Assembly: GCA_025936915.1 (NCBI GenBank)
Contig: JAICSK010000009.1
Coordinates: 1 to 32,816 of the forward strand
Length of the DNA: 32,816 nucleotides
Reading direction: 5' to 3'
Source of the DNA: Nocardioides sp.
Lineage (GTDB): Bacteria > Actinomycetota > Actinomycetes > Propionibacteriales > Nocardioidaceae
How positions within the stretch are numbered: the stretch's first letter is position 1; the number at the start of each line of letters is the position of its first letter. Positions 9,131 through 17,924 of the stretch are shown here, in pieces. The notes under the pieces were generated by a model. That model worked only from the letters and a program-made list of their open reading frames with translations, made no database searches and was not told where the DNA came from. Made by a program: the position numbers and the translations under genes.

Positions 9131-9430
9131 GGCTGCCTCGGCAGCCGTCGTGAGGGCACGCCGGAGCGTGCCCCACGTCGAGGAGGGCGGATCGGCTACG
9201 GCGATACCTGCCCCGGGCGAGGGTCAGTTCTCGCGATGGCGACGGCGAAGGGATTTGAGTTCTGAATCGATATCTGATATACTGGGCAAAGCGAGTTGCT
9301 ATTCCACTCGGATATCACTCTCGAATGCTACCGATATTCGATTCTCCCGTCCACGATGTCCGGCGAATCTCCGCGACGATTTCCACCGCCACGATGAATC
9401 CATCCGGCGCGGGCGGGTACCCCAAACGGC

Positions 9431-10141
9431 ATGACGTCGTTCCCGCTCCGCGTCGACACCGTCGTGCTCGACGTCGACGGCACCCTGGTCGACTCCAACT
9501 ATCACCACACGATGGCCTGGTGGCAGTCGTTCCACGAGCAGGGGCGTTCCGTGCCCGCCTGGCGGATCCACCGGGCGATCGGGATGGGTGGCGACCGGCT
9601 GGTGGCCGCGGTCGCCGACGAGCAGACCGAGCACGAGGTCGGCGACGACGTGCGAGCGGGCTGGGAGCGGCACTACGACGAGCGCCTGGACGACATCCTC
9701 CCGCTGCCGGGAGCGCGCGAGCTCCTGGCCGCCCTCGACACCCGGGGCTTCCGCGTCGCCCTCGCCAGCTCCGGCATCCCGCGGCACACCGCGCACGCGC
9801 AGGAGGTGCTGCGGGCCGGCGGCCGGGTCGATACGACGACCACCAGCGAGGACGCCTCCGAGTCGAAGCCCCATCCCGAGCTGCTCGAGGTCGCGCTGGA
9901 CCGGGTCGACGCCACCCACGCCGTCCTGGTCGGCGACTCCGTCTGGGACGTGCGGTCCGGATGCAGGGCCGGGCTCCCCGTGGTGGCCCTCCTCTGCGGC
10001 GGGTTCGGGCGGGCCGAGCTCGAGGACGAGGGCGCGATGACGGTGCTCGAGGATCTCACGGAGCTGCGTACGAAGCTCGACGACCTCGTCGAGTGGAACA
10101 GCACCCCGAGGGGTGTCCCGGGCGCGGCGCCGGCGGGCTAG
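9431..10141 (+). CDS. HAD family hydrolase
   Basis: VDTVVLDVDGTLVDSNYHHTMAW ... VALASSGIPRHT ... SKPHPELLEVALDRV...AVLVGDSVWDV: HAD motifs I-IV. Confidence 0.93.
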   Translation: MTSFPLRVDTVVLDVDGTLVDSNYHHTMAWWQSFHEQGRSVPAWRIHRAIGMGGDRLVAAVADEQTEHEVGDDVRAGWERHYDERLDDILPLPGARELLAALDTRGFRVALASSGIPRHTAHAQEVLRAGGRVDTTTTSEDASESKPHPELLEVALDRVDATHAVLVGDSVWDVRSGCRAGLPVVALLCGGFGRAELEDEGAMTVLEDLTELRTKLDDLVEWNSTPRGVPGAAPAG

Positions 10142-10261
10142 CCTGTCACCAGGCGCGCATCTGCGCCCGCGGTGTTCGGGCCCCCGCGCTGAAGCCAACG
10201 GCGAACCCCGGTTCAGTCTGCTGGAGACCACGGCAGTCCTTCCCGACTCGAGAGGACGGAC

Positions 10262-11134
10262 GTGGCCGTCGCTGCCCCACCCCGGACCCGCGCTCGTGAG
10301 CGAGCGGACCGGGCCGAACGCACGCAGGACGTGCTCGACCGGATGGAGCGGGCCGGCGTCCGGGCCAAGGACCGGCTCGTCGACGAGCTGATCGACGTCA
10401 ACATGCCGGTCGCGGAGTCCATCGCCGCGCGCTACCGCCGCCGCGGGATCGCTGACGAGGACCTCCGCCAGGTGGCCTACCTCGCGCTCGTCCGGGTCGC
10501 GCACAGCTTCGACCCGACGCGCGGGCACGACTTCCTGTCTTACGCCGTGCCCTCGATCCGGGGCGAGGTACGCCGCTACTTCCGCGACCAGGGGTGGATG
10601 GTGCGCCCGCCCCGTGGGATCCAGGAGATGCAGGCCCGCATCGCCGCCGTCGAGTCCGACCTGTCCACCCGCCTCGGACATCCGCCGTGCGCCGACGAGA
10701 TCGCCCAGGAGTTGGGCGAGCCGGTCAGCGACGTCCTGGAGGCGATGGCGGCCAACGGCTGCTTCACGCCGACGTCGCTCGACCAGGCCACCCCGTCCGA
10801 GACGTCGTCGATCCTCGACCAGCTCGGCGAGGAGGAGGCGGGTCTGGACGCCGCAGAGGCGCGGGTCCTGCTGACTCCCCTCGTACGGCGGCTGAGCGAG
10901 CGTGATCGCAAGATCCTGGAGATGCGCTTCTTCGCGCAGTGCACGCAGCAGGAGATCGCGGACGAGATCGGTGTCACCCAGATGCAGGTGTCACGACTGC
11001 TGAGCGGGCTCCTCCTTCGGCTCCGGGCCGATCTCGAGGCTGCCGACGTACCGCCTGGGGAGGACCCTCGGGCGGAGAGGGTCATCGGGGGGCCGATGAC
11101 CGGCTCGGATGGACCTCCACCCGACCAGGCGTGA
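10262..11134 (+). CDS. SigB/SigF/SigG family RNA polymerase sigma factor
   Basis: Sigma-70 region 2 (RRRGIADEDLRQVAYLALVRVAHSFDPTRGHDFLSYAVPSIRGEVRRYFRDQGWMVRPPRGIQEMQ), region 3 and region 4 (RDRKILEMRFFAQCTQQEIADEIGVTQMQVSRLLSGLLLRLR); GTG start with GAGAGGAC upstream. Confidence 0.93.
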   Translation: MAVAAPPRTRARERADRAERTQDVLDRMERAGVRAKDRLVDELIDVNMPVAESIAARYRRRGIADEDLRQVAYLALVRVAHSFDPTRGHDFLSYAVPSIRGEVRRYFRDQGWMVRPPRGIQEMQARIAAVESDLSTRLGHPPCADEIAQELGEPVSDVLEAMAANGCFTPTSLDQATPSETSSILDQLGEEEAGLDAAEARVLLTPLVRRLSERDRKILEMRFFAQCTQQEIADEIGVTQMQVSRLLSGLLLRLRADLEAADVPPGEDPRAERVIGGPMTGSDGPPPDQA

Positions 11135-11289
11135 CAACCCACCCTTGAGTGTGAATCGCGGATGGGGCGGGCCGCGACACGATGGACCGGACGACGTCGG
11201 GACCCGTGCCGAAACCGCATCATGAGCGCAGCGACCGAGCTCGAGAACGCGGGCATCCCGGGTCGCAGCTCGGTCGATGCCTGGGAGCA

Positions 11290-12111
11290 ATGGACTACGA
11301 CTTCAACCGACTCCTGGCCGATGCGGCCCGGGAGCTGGCGCCCCAGCCGTCGGTGGTCACCACGTTGGAGCGCCTCGTCGCCCTGTGCACCGAGTCCGTG
11401 GCCGGTTGTGACCACGCGGCGATCACGGTCGCGGAGAACGGCGACATCCGCACCCTCGCGGCGACGGACCCATCGCTCCTCACCTTGGATCTGCTCCAGG
11501 TCGAGCTCGGCGAGGGTCCGTGCTTGGAGGCGCTCACCAAGAACGAAGCCGTGGTCTGCCAGGACCTGCGACACGACCAGCGGTGGCCGGCGTGGAGCGC
11601 TCGCGCGGTCGCTGACGCCGACCTGCGATCGTTGATGAGCTTCTGCCTGTTCTCCAGTGGCGGGTCGGCGGGAACGTTGATCCTCTACTCGCGCTCCGAC
11701 ACCGGCTTCGACCACGACGACCTGCTCGAGGCGCAGGTGATGGCGGCCCACGCCTCGGTGGCGCTCGCCACGCAGTTCAAGGAGCAACAGCTGCACCAGG
11801 CGCTGGAGACGCGCACCGTCATCGGCCAGGCGACGGGGATCCTGATCGAGCGGTTCGGCCTGACTGCCGACCAGGCGTTCGCGGTGATGCGCCGCGTCTC
11901 CCAGCACCACAACATCAAGCTGCACGTCCTCGCCGAGCACCTCGTCGAGACCGGTGTCCTGCTCGACCCGGGCAGCAGGGACGATCCGGCGGCTGGGAGA
12001 GGCGAAGGAGAAGGGGGGAGCGCGCAGGAACGGTACGGCGGACACGACGGGCACCGGCTGGACGGCGCCACCTTGAGACCGGCCGAGACGGACGATCCCG
12101 CCCCGGCCTGA
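11290..12111 (+). CDS. GAF and ANTAR domain-containing protein
   Basis: GAF-like N-terminus (LVALCTESVAGCDHAAITVAENG...LDLLQVELGEGPCLEAL) and ANTAR-like C-terminus (ALETRTVIGQATGILIERFGLTADQAFAVMRRVSQHHNIKLHVLAEHLVETG). Confidence 0.9.
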   Translation: MDYDFNRLLADAARELAPQPSVVTTLERLVALCTESVAGCDHAAITVAENGDIRTLAATDPSLLTLDLLQVELGEGPCLEALTKNEAVVCQDLRHDQRWPAWSARAVADADLRSLMSFCLFSSGGSAGTLILYSRSDTGFDHDDLLEAQVMAAHASVALATQFKEQQLHQALETRTVIGQATGILIERFGLTADQAFAVMRRVSQHHNIKLHVLAEHLVETGVLLDPGSRDDPAAGRGEGEGGSAQERYGGHDGHRLDGATLRPAETDDPAPA

Positions 12112-12132
12112 GGATCACCGCAGGCCGGGCGG

Positions 12133-13077
12133 TCACACCTTCGGCAGAACCTCCGCCGCGTAGAAGGCGATCATCTCCCGGTAGTGGGGTCCCATGTTGG
12201 CGACGTACAGCTCGTCGTACCCGGCGTCGGCGTAGGAGCGGATCTGTTCCAGGTGCGGCTCGGGATCGGGGCCGGCGACCACGGAGTCACGGGTCGCCTC
12301 CAGGGTGACCAGGCTGCTGGCCTGCTCGAAGTGTTCCGGCGTGGGCAGCACCTGGGCGAGCTCCCCCGGGAGACCGGCGTTCGCCCAGAGCCGCCTGGCG
12401 TGCTGCCAGCCCTCCTCGGCGGTCGGCGCGTAGGCGACCTTGGCGCCGGCGTGAGCCGGCTTACCGCCCGAGCCCTGCTTGAAGCGGCGCACCAGGTCTG
12501 GCTCGGGCGCGGTGTTGACGTAGCCGTCGCCGATCCTGGCCGCCACGTCGGCTGCCTTGGGCCCGAACCCCGAGACGAAGATCTCCGGGGGCGGGTCGGG
12601 GAGGGTGTAGATCCGGGCATGGTCGACCCGATAGTGCGCGCCCTCCCAGGAGACGACCTCACCGGTCCACAGCTCTCGGATCAACGCCACGGCCTCCTCG
12701 AGCATCTCCAGGCGACGGTCCGCCGTCGGCCACGGATCGCCGAGGATGTGCTCGTTCAGGGCCTCGCCGCTGCCGACCCCGAGGGTGAACCGGCCGTCGA
12801 GCAGGACGCCCGCGGTAGCGGCCGCCTGGGCGACGACGGCGGGATGGAGACGGACGGTGGGGCAGGTCACCGCCGTGGTCACCGGAAGCGAGCACACCTG
12901 GCTGATCGCGCCGATCACCGCCCAGACGAACGGGCTGTTCCCCTGCTCGTCGTTCCACGGATGGAAGTGGTCGCTGATCCAGAGCGCGTGGAAACCCGCC
13001 TCCTCCGCCGCTCGGGCCTGCTCCAGCAGCTCCGCGGGCGCGTACTCCTCGGTGGACAGGAAGTAGCCGATCCTCAT
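12133..13077 (-). CDS. F420-dependent LLM class oxidoreductase (TIGR03557-like)
   Basis: MRIGYFLSTEEYAPAELLEQARAAEEAGFHALWISDHFHPWNDEQGNSPFVWAVIGAIS...RFTLGVGSGEALNEHILGDPWPTADRRLEMLEEAVALIRELWTGE. Confidence 0.92.
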   Translation of the reverse strand: MRIGYFLSTEEYAPAELLEQARAAEEAGFHALWISDHFHPWNDEQGNSPFVWAVIGAISQVCSLPVTTAVTCPTVRLHPAVVAQAAATAGVLLDGRFTLGVGSGEALNEHILGDPWPTADRRLEMLEEAVALIRELWTGEVVSWEGAHYRVDHARIYTLPDPPPEIFVSGFGPKAADVAARIGDGYVNTAPEPDLVRRFKQGSGGKPAHAGAKVAYAPTAEEGWQHARRLWANAGLPGELAQVLPTPEHFEQASSLVTLEATRDSVVAGPDPEPHLEQIRSYADAGYDELYVANMGPHYREMIAFYAAEVLPKV

Positions 13078-13145
13078 GGGAGCGAGGTACCCCGCCGGCC
13101 GCGCCGACATGTGCCGCTGACTTCTTCCAGGGGGCGGACACCTCG

Positions 13146-13171
13146 GGTTGTACGACGCGACCGCCTGGGTA
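13146..13171 (+). promoter_or_regulatory. Candidate SigB/SigF-type promoter
   Basis: GGTTG-N16-GGGTA, about 50 nt upstream of the GTG start at 13222. Confidence 0.5.
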
Positions 13172-13221
13172 CGGAGAGGGCGTCAGAGCGTCACACCCGC
13201 CGTCCGAAGGGGGTCAGCGAA

Positions 13222-13446
13222 GTGCCGAGCAAGTCCGCGAACGTCAAGAACGAGAAGCAGTACGAGGCCCTCAAGGACAAGGGCATGTCGAAGGAGCGGG
13301 CCGCCAAGATCGCCAACAGCCCCGGCGCCTCCCATCGCGGAGGCAAGCAGAGCGGCAAGGGCGGTGACAGCTCGCAGGGGGGCACCACCGCGCAGAAGAA
13401 GAAGGCCGGGAGCAAGGGCGGCAAGGCCGCCGCGAAGAAGAGCTGA
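13222..13446 (+). CDS. Small basic DUF7218-like protein
   Basis: VPSKSANVKNEKQYEALKDKGMSKERAAKIANSPGASHRGGKQSGKGG...GGTTAQKKKAGSKGGKAAAKKS, a recognisable actinobacterial small protein family; GTG start. Confidence 0.82.
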   Translation: MPSKSANVKNEKQYEALKDKGMSKERAAKIANSPGASHRGGKQSGKGGDSSQGGTTAQKKKAGSKGGKAAAKKS

Positions 13447-13462
13447 AGCGGCCCGGTCGCCG

Positions 13463-14281
13463 GTGGACGTCTCGGCTGGGGCGGTCGAGCGGTCGGTACG
13501 CCGGAGCACGGCCTTCGACCGGCTCGTCCGGTGGGGGCTGGTCGGCTACGGGCTGGTCCACCTCGGGGTCGGTGCGGTCGCCGTGTCGCTGGTCGTGGGC
13601 GGGGATCGGACCAGCAGCCAGGGAGCACTCGCTCACCTCGCGGCCGCGCCGTCCGGAGTGCCCGTCCTGGTCGCCCTCGCCGTCGGCTTCGCCGTGCTGG
13701 CCGTCTGGCAGGCGATCGCGGGCCTGGTGGGCTATCGGCACCTCGACGATCCACGACGCGCGGTGATGCGGTTGGGAGCCGGCTGTCGCGCACTCACCTA
13801 CGGCTACCTCGCCATCGCCCTCGTGCGCCTGCTCGTAGGTGGATCGGGAGGCTCCTCGCCACGGCAGACCTCGGCCGGCCTTCTGGCCGAGCCGTTCGGG
13901 CGCCTCCTCCTCGGCGCCGGTGGTCTGGTCGTGGCGGGCATCGGCGTCGGCCTCGTGGTGTTCGGCGTTCGGCGGGAGTTCCTCGACCAGCTCGACGCGG
14001 AGGCCCGCACCCGTGCCCGGCGGGTCCCGATCGTGGCGCTCGGGCAGGCGGGGTACGTCGCGAAGGGGCTGGCCTATCTGCTGATCGGCGCCCTGGTCTG
14101 CTGGGCGGCGGCGACCGACGATCCGCGCCGGGCCGGCGGCCTGGACCGCTCGCTGGAACGGTTGGTGCGGGTGCCGATGGGCGCGGTCGCGGTCGTCGCC
14201 ATCGGCATCGGGATCGCCTGCTTCGGCGGCTACCTCTTCGCCCGCGCGCGGCACTTCGCGCCCCGGACCCTGACCTCCTGA
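13463..14281 (+). CDS. DUF1206-like integral membrane protein
   Basis: Three repeated two-TM units (FDRLVRWGLVGYGLVHLGVGAVAVSL; LGAGCRALTYGYLAIALVRLL; LGQAGYVAKGLAYLLIGALVCWA) typical of DUF1206. Confidence 0.82.
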   Translation: MDVSAGAVERSVRRSTAFDRLVRWGLVGYGLVHLGVGAVAVSLVVGGDRTSSQGALAHLAAAPSGVPVLVALAVGFAVLAVWQAIAGLVGYRHLDDPRRAVMRLGAGCRALTYGYLAIALVRLLVGGSGGSSPRQTSAGLLAEPFGRLLLGAGGLVVAGIGVGLVVFGVRREFLDQLDAEARTRARRVPIVALGQAGYVAKGLAYLLIGALVCWAAATDDPRRAGGLDRSLERLVRVPMGAVAVVAIGIGIACFGGYLFARARHFAPRTLTS

Positions 14282-14294
14282 GCGCGGCGGTCGA

Positions 14295-14612
14295 TCAGGA
14301 GCGCGACGGGTCGCCGAGCAGACTGCCCAGCGGCCCGAGATCGAGGTTGAGGTCCTCCTGGGTCAATCCGAACCGCTCTCGGAGGTCACGCATCGCCTCG
14401 GCCAGGTGCATCAGGCCCGAGCCCAGGGCCTCGATCTGGTCGTCGGTCAGGTCGCCGTCGTCCAGTCGGCGCAGGGCCTGCTTCTCCATCAGCTGACGGA
14501 CCAGCTCCACGATCGTGAGCACCAGCCGCATCAGGTCGCGCTGCAGGTGCTCCGGGTCGGTCTCGAGCCGCTCGGGCAGCCCGCGCACGCGCACCAGCGG
14601 ATCGTCGTTCAC
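14295..14612 (-). CDS. gvpK: Gas vesicle protein GvpK
   Basis: RLETDPEHLQRDLMRLVLTIVELVRQLMEKQALRRLDDGDLTDDQIEALGSGLMHLAEAMRDLRERFGLTQEDLNLDLGPLGSLL is a GvpK signature; GTG start overlaps the upstream stop. Confidence 0.95.
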   Translation of the reverse strand: MNDDPLVRVRGLPERLETDPEHLQRDLMRLVLTIVELVRQLMEKQALRRLDDGDLTDDQIEALGSGLMHLAEAMRDLRERFGLTQEDLNLDLGPLGSLLGDPSRS

Positions 14613-14815
14613 GACCGGTCCCCCTCGTCTCGCACCGTCCGGATCAGCGCGCGGAGGCGGACCTCCACCAGGTCGACGCCGGACAGCGAGATCAGGATGT
14701 CGCCGGAGAGCACCACGCCGGTCCCCAGCAGGCGGTCCAGCAGGTCGACCAGGGCTATCGGCGGCCCTGGGGGTGGCGAGGCGCGTTCGACGGTCGCCGC
14801 GGACGAGATCGTCAC
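14609..14815 (-). CDS. gvpS: Gas vesicle protein GvpS (GvpA/J family paralogue)
   Basis: IALVDLLDRLLGTGVVLSGDILISLSGVDLVEVRLRALIRTV is the GvpA-family core; GTGA overlap with gvpL. Confidence 0.85.
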   Translation of the reverse strand: MTISSAATVERASPPPGPPIALVDLLDRLLGTGVVLSGDILISLSGVDLVEVRLRALIRTVRDEGDRS

Positions 14816-15612
14816 GGTTCCTCCAGGATCGCGAACGAGTACGGCGGCCACGGTCCGCGCGCGTCGATCAGCACCTCACGGTGGTCGCCGGTCAGGTCCC
14901 CCACCGCGGCGGCGAACGCGTCGGACAGGTCCCGCGGCACCAGGTAGGCCACGTTGTGCACCATGGTCCCGGCGTGTCCGGTCAGGCGGGGATCCTGAGG
15001 TGGGAGCCGACGGCTCGCCGCCGCGAGCCCGACGAGGGCGTCGTGCACCTGCTCGGCGGCGACGTGCGCGTCCCGCTGGTCGTCGTCCCGGGCCTGTCGT
15101 GCCTCCTGGCGGCGTCGCAGGTACTCGGCCCCCGAGCTCGCCGGAGTCGTCGGCGGCTCGTCGTGGGTCCGGGTGAGCACCTTGACGCTCCACTCCTCGT
15201 GGCCCTCGACCCGGTCGAGGACCGCGGAGATCCGATCGTGCTGCTCGGCCAGCGTGCGTCGTACACCGTCGTCGTCGCGAAAGACCGTGGCCAGCCGCAT
15301 CGGCGCGGTCGGAGCAACCGCGGCGGCGGCCTGTACGACGGCGTCGTGGCCCCGGGCGGCCGTCTCGAGCCAGTCGAGACGCTCGAGGTTGTGCCGCAGG
15401 CCCTCCTCGCCGTACTCGTCGAGGTCGACCGAGCTGACCAGCCCGACGAGACCGTCGACCTCCACCGCCTCCACGTCTGCGTCGCCGAGACCGAGCAGCC
15501 CGCCGAGCGCGTCGAGGTCGAGGCCCCGGGACACGGCGTACAGGTAGCGGCCTCGGGAGGCCGGCGTCTCGGCCGGAGCCCCGGTCGTCTGCTGGGCCGT
15601 CTGCTCAGCCAC
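14812..15612 (-). CDS. gvpL: GvpL/GvpF family gas vesicle protein
   Basis: GRYLYAVSRGLDL...VSSVDLDEYGEEGLRHNLERLDWLETAARGHDAVVQAAAAVAPTAPMRLATVFRDDDGVRRTL...GPWPPYSFAILEEP. Confidence 0.93.
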   Translation of the reverse strand: MAEQTAQQTTGAPAETPASRGRYLYAVSRGLDLDALGGLLGLGDADVEAVEVDGLVGLVSSVDLDEYGEEGLRHNLERLDWLETAARGHDAVVQAAAAVAPTAPMRLATVFRDDDGVRRTLAEQHDRISAVLDRVEGHEEWSVKVLTRTHDEPPTTPASSGAEYLRRRQEARQARDDDQRDAHVAAEQVHDALVGLAAASRRLPPQDPRLTGHAGTMVHNVAYLVPRDLSDAFAAAVGDLTGDHREVLIDARGPWPPYSFAILEEP

Positions 15613-15940
15613 CGCCCGAGCCTCCTCCCGCCTCGAGCTCCTCCACCCGCTGCCGCAGCTCGTCGTTCTCCTCGGCCAGGCCGCGTTCCCTGACGGTCAG
15701 CATCGGGTCGTGCCGCCACCAGTCGATGCCCATCTCCTCGGCCTTGTCGACCGAGACCACGAGCAGGCGGATCTTCACCGTCAGCAGCTCGATGTCGAGC
15801 AGGTTCACCCGGATGTCACCGGCGATGATGATGCCCTTGTCGAGCACCCGCTCCAGGATGTCGGCGAGGCTGGCCGGGTTCGGCCGGTCCTGGTACGCCA
15901 TGACTCCCGCTGCCGGGTGGGAGAGGCCGGACTCGCTCAT
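15605..15940 (-). CDS. gvpJ: Gas vesicle protein GvpJ (GvpA family)
   Basis: ASLADILERVLDKGIIIAGDIRVNLLDIELLTVKIRLLVVSVDKAEEMGIDWWRHDPML is the GvpJ form of the GvpA fold. Confidence 0.92.
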   Translation of the reverse strand: MSESGLSHPAAGVMAYQDRPNPASLADILERVLDKGIIIAGDIRVNLLDIELLTVKIRLLVVSVDKAEEMGIDWWRHDPMLTVRERGLAEENDELRQRVEELEAGGGSGGG

Positions 15941-15942
15941 GA

Positions 15943-16470
15943 CTACTCGTCTCCGGGCGACCCACGCAGGTACCGGTGCACCCGGCGATACCCCTGGAGC
16001 TCGCCCTGCTCGTCGAGGCGTACCTCGTAGGTCGCCATCACGTCCGTGGTGCTCGGGATGCGCTCGAGCTCGAGCACCTCGACCGCGACCCGCCAGCCGT
16101 CCTCAGACCGCTCGAGGGCGGTGACCGACTCCGGCACCCGGCCGGTCAGGCCGAGGACGATCTCTCGGGCGGCACCCGCCATCTGCCCACCACTCGACGG
16201 CGGACGCTGTGATCCGGACCCGGAGTCATGTCGCGTCCGGGACGTCTTCCGGGCCGGGGCCGCCTTCGCGGCGGCGGTCTTCCTGCCCGGCGAGCTCGTG
16301 GCAGCGGAGCTCTCCGTCGCAGGGCGCGTTCCCGTCCTCTTCGTCGGCGAGCTCGTCGACGACTTCTTGGTCGCCTTCTTCGTGGACTTCCTGGTCGCCT
16401 TCTTCGAGGTGGACCGCGTGGAGGCGGTCTTCTTCGAGGCCCCGCTCTTCGAGGCGGTGGTGTCAGCCAT
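15943..16470 (-). CDS. gvpO: Gas vesicle protein GvpO with long basic low-complexity N-terminus
   Basis: C-terminus AREIVLGLTGRVPESVTALERSEDGWRVAVEVLELERIPSTTDVMATYEVRLDEQGELQGYRRVHRYLRGS is GvpO; N-terminus is K/S/T/A-rich. Confidence 0.93.
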   Translation of the reverse strand: MADTTASKSGASKKTASTRSTSKKATRKSTKKATKKSSTSSPTKRTGTRPATESSAATSSPGRKTAAAKAAPARKTSRTRHDSGSGSQRPPSSGGQMAGAAREIVLGLTGRVPESVTALERSEDGWRVAVEVLELERIPSTTDVMATYEVRLDEQGELQGYRRVHRYLRGSPGDE

Positions 16471-16714
16471 GACGCTCCTCTCGCAACTGCCGACCGAGCA
16501 GCAGCCGCTCGACCAGCGCATCCTCACGCGCGGTGGCCTCGTGCTCGCTGAGGTCGCCGGCGGCCCGCCTGGCGTCGATCGCCTCGAGCTCAGCGCGGAT
16601 CGTCACCGGGTCGTAGAACTGCTCCTCGGCCTGCTTGCGTATCTGCTCCGCGATCGCCACGACCCCCCGCAACGGCGCGACCGGTGCGGTGAGGATTCCC
16701 GTCAGCAGACCCAT
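16463..16714 (-). CDS. gvpG: Gas vesicle protein GvpG
   Basis: [76 protein letters not shown] overlap with gvpF. Confidence 0.93.
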   Translation of the reverse strand: MGLLTGILTAPVAPLRGVVAIAEQIRKQAEEQFYDPVTIRAELEAIDARRAAGDLSEHEATAREDALVERLLLGRQLREERHG

Positions 16715-17460
16715 CAACCGGTCCCGACGAAGTCGTAGGGGGCCATCGGTCCGGCCAGCCGGAAGTGGAGACGTCCGGCCGATTCCGCGGCCATGTGCTC
16801 GAGCCGGTCCTCGACCTCCTGGGACCGTTCGGATTCCACGAGCAGGGCGAGGTCCAGCACCGAGCCGAGCCCCGGCTCGCGGCGCACCCGGTGGGTGGTG
16901 AGCATCGGTACCAGCTCGGCCAGGATGCGATCGGCGTCGGCCCGCGCCCAGCGTTCCCACGACTGCGTGACGAGCTCGCCCAGCCGGATCCGGTCGCCGA
17001 CCAGGGCGTCCTCCGGCAGGTCGCGGGTGGCGGCCCGCAGCTCCCGCACCCGAGGGTCGGCCTCGGCAATCTCGGTGAGGACGGTCTCCTCGACGAAGGT
17101 CACCCGCAGGTGGTACTGCCGGCGTCCCTCCACCTCCCCGAGCTGCCGCGCCAGGTCGTCGGCGTACGGCGCCAGCAGGTCGTGGACGAGGACGTCGTCG
17201 TCGGGCACGACCGTGCCGAACCGCATCGGCGCCACGGCCCCGCCCGGCACGAGCGCCTCGACCACCGTGCTGTACGCCGTGAGGTCGGCGCGCCGACCGT
17301 TCGGCCGGTCGTCCGACACCCGGCCGACGACCGCCGCCACGGGCCCGTGGACCACGAGCTCGAGCGGACCGTCGTCGACCCCGGTCACGTCGGGCAGCTC
17401 GTGGTCCGGCCGGACCACGGCGTACACGAACGTCGCGGTGTCCTGCTGCGGTGGGGTCAT
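16714..17460 (-). CDS. gvpF: GvpF (GvpL/GvpF family)
   Basis: [21 protein letters not shown]...[34 protein letters not shown]...[18 protein letters not shown] overlap with gvpA. Confidence 0.93.
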   Translation of the reverse strand: MTPPQQDTATFVYAVVRPDHELPDVTGVDDGPLELVVHGPVAAVVGRVSDDRPNGRRADLTAYSTVVEALVPGGAVAPMRFGTVVPDDDVLVHDLLAPYADDLARQLGEVEGRRQYHLRVTFVEETVLTEIAEADPRVRELRAATRDLPEDALVGDRIRLGELVTQSWERWARADADRILAELVPMLTTHRVRREPGLGSVLDLALLVESERSQEVEDRLEHMAAESAGRLHFRLAGPMAPYDFVGTG

Positions 17461-17900
17461 CGGCTGGAGCTACGCCGTCGGGAGGACGATGATGAGGAGG
17501 ACGACCGGCGCCGGCGCGGACGCTCGTCGTCGTCGTTGTCCTCGTCCTCGTCGTCGTCGCCACCGCCGGTCAGCGCCTTCTTGGCTCCCTTGACCGCGCC
17601 GCCGACCTTGCCCGCGGCACCGCTCTGCTGCATGTCGTGGATGAAGTCGGGCAGCTCCCTGCCGCCACCGTGCTCGACGAGGTCGAGCCGGTTGGTGGCC
17701 TCCGCGAACCGGAGGTAGGTGTCGACGCTGGCGATCACGATCCGGGCGTCGATGGTCAGCAACTCGATGCCGACGAGCGACACTCGCACGTAGGCATCGA
17801 TCACGATGCCCTTGTCGAGGATGATCTCGACCACATCGGCGAGGCTGCTGGGCGCGGGGCGATCGAGGTAGCCGCCACCTCGATGGGCTTGCACGGTCAT
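17457..17900 (-). CDS. gvpA: Gas vesicle structural protein GvpA with acidic then Arg/Ser C-terminal tail
   Basis: [50 protein letters not shown] is the canonical GvpA core; tail [33 protein letters not shown]. Confidence 0.93.
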   Translation of the reverse strand: MTVQAHRGGGYLDRPAPSSLADVVEIILDKGIVIDAYVRVSLVGIELLTIDARIVIASVDTYLRFAEATNRLDLVEHGGGRELPDFIHDMQQSGAAGKVGGAVKGAKKALTGGGDDDEDEDNDDDERPRRRRSSSSSSSSRRRSSSR

Positions 17901-17924
17901 GGTGCTTCTCCTCTTCGGGTGGGG

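Noticed and set aside
9416-9420. GGGTA just upstream of the HAD gene as a SigB-type -10
   Set aside because: No -35-like element at correct spacing and too close to the start codon.
16463-17563. 366-aa minus ORF extending GvpG upstream
   Set aside because: Upstream part is out-of-frame gvpF/gvpA sequence; GvpG starts at 16714 ([11 protein letters not shown]).
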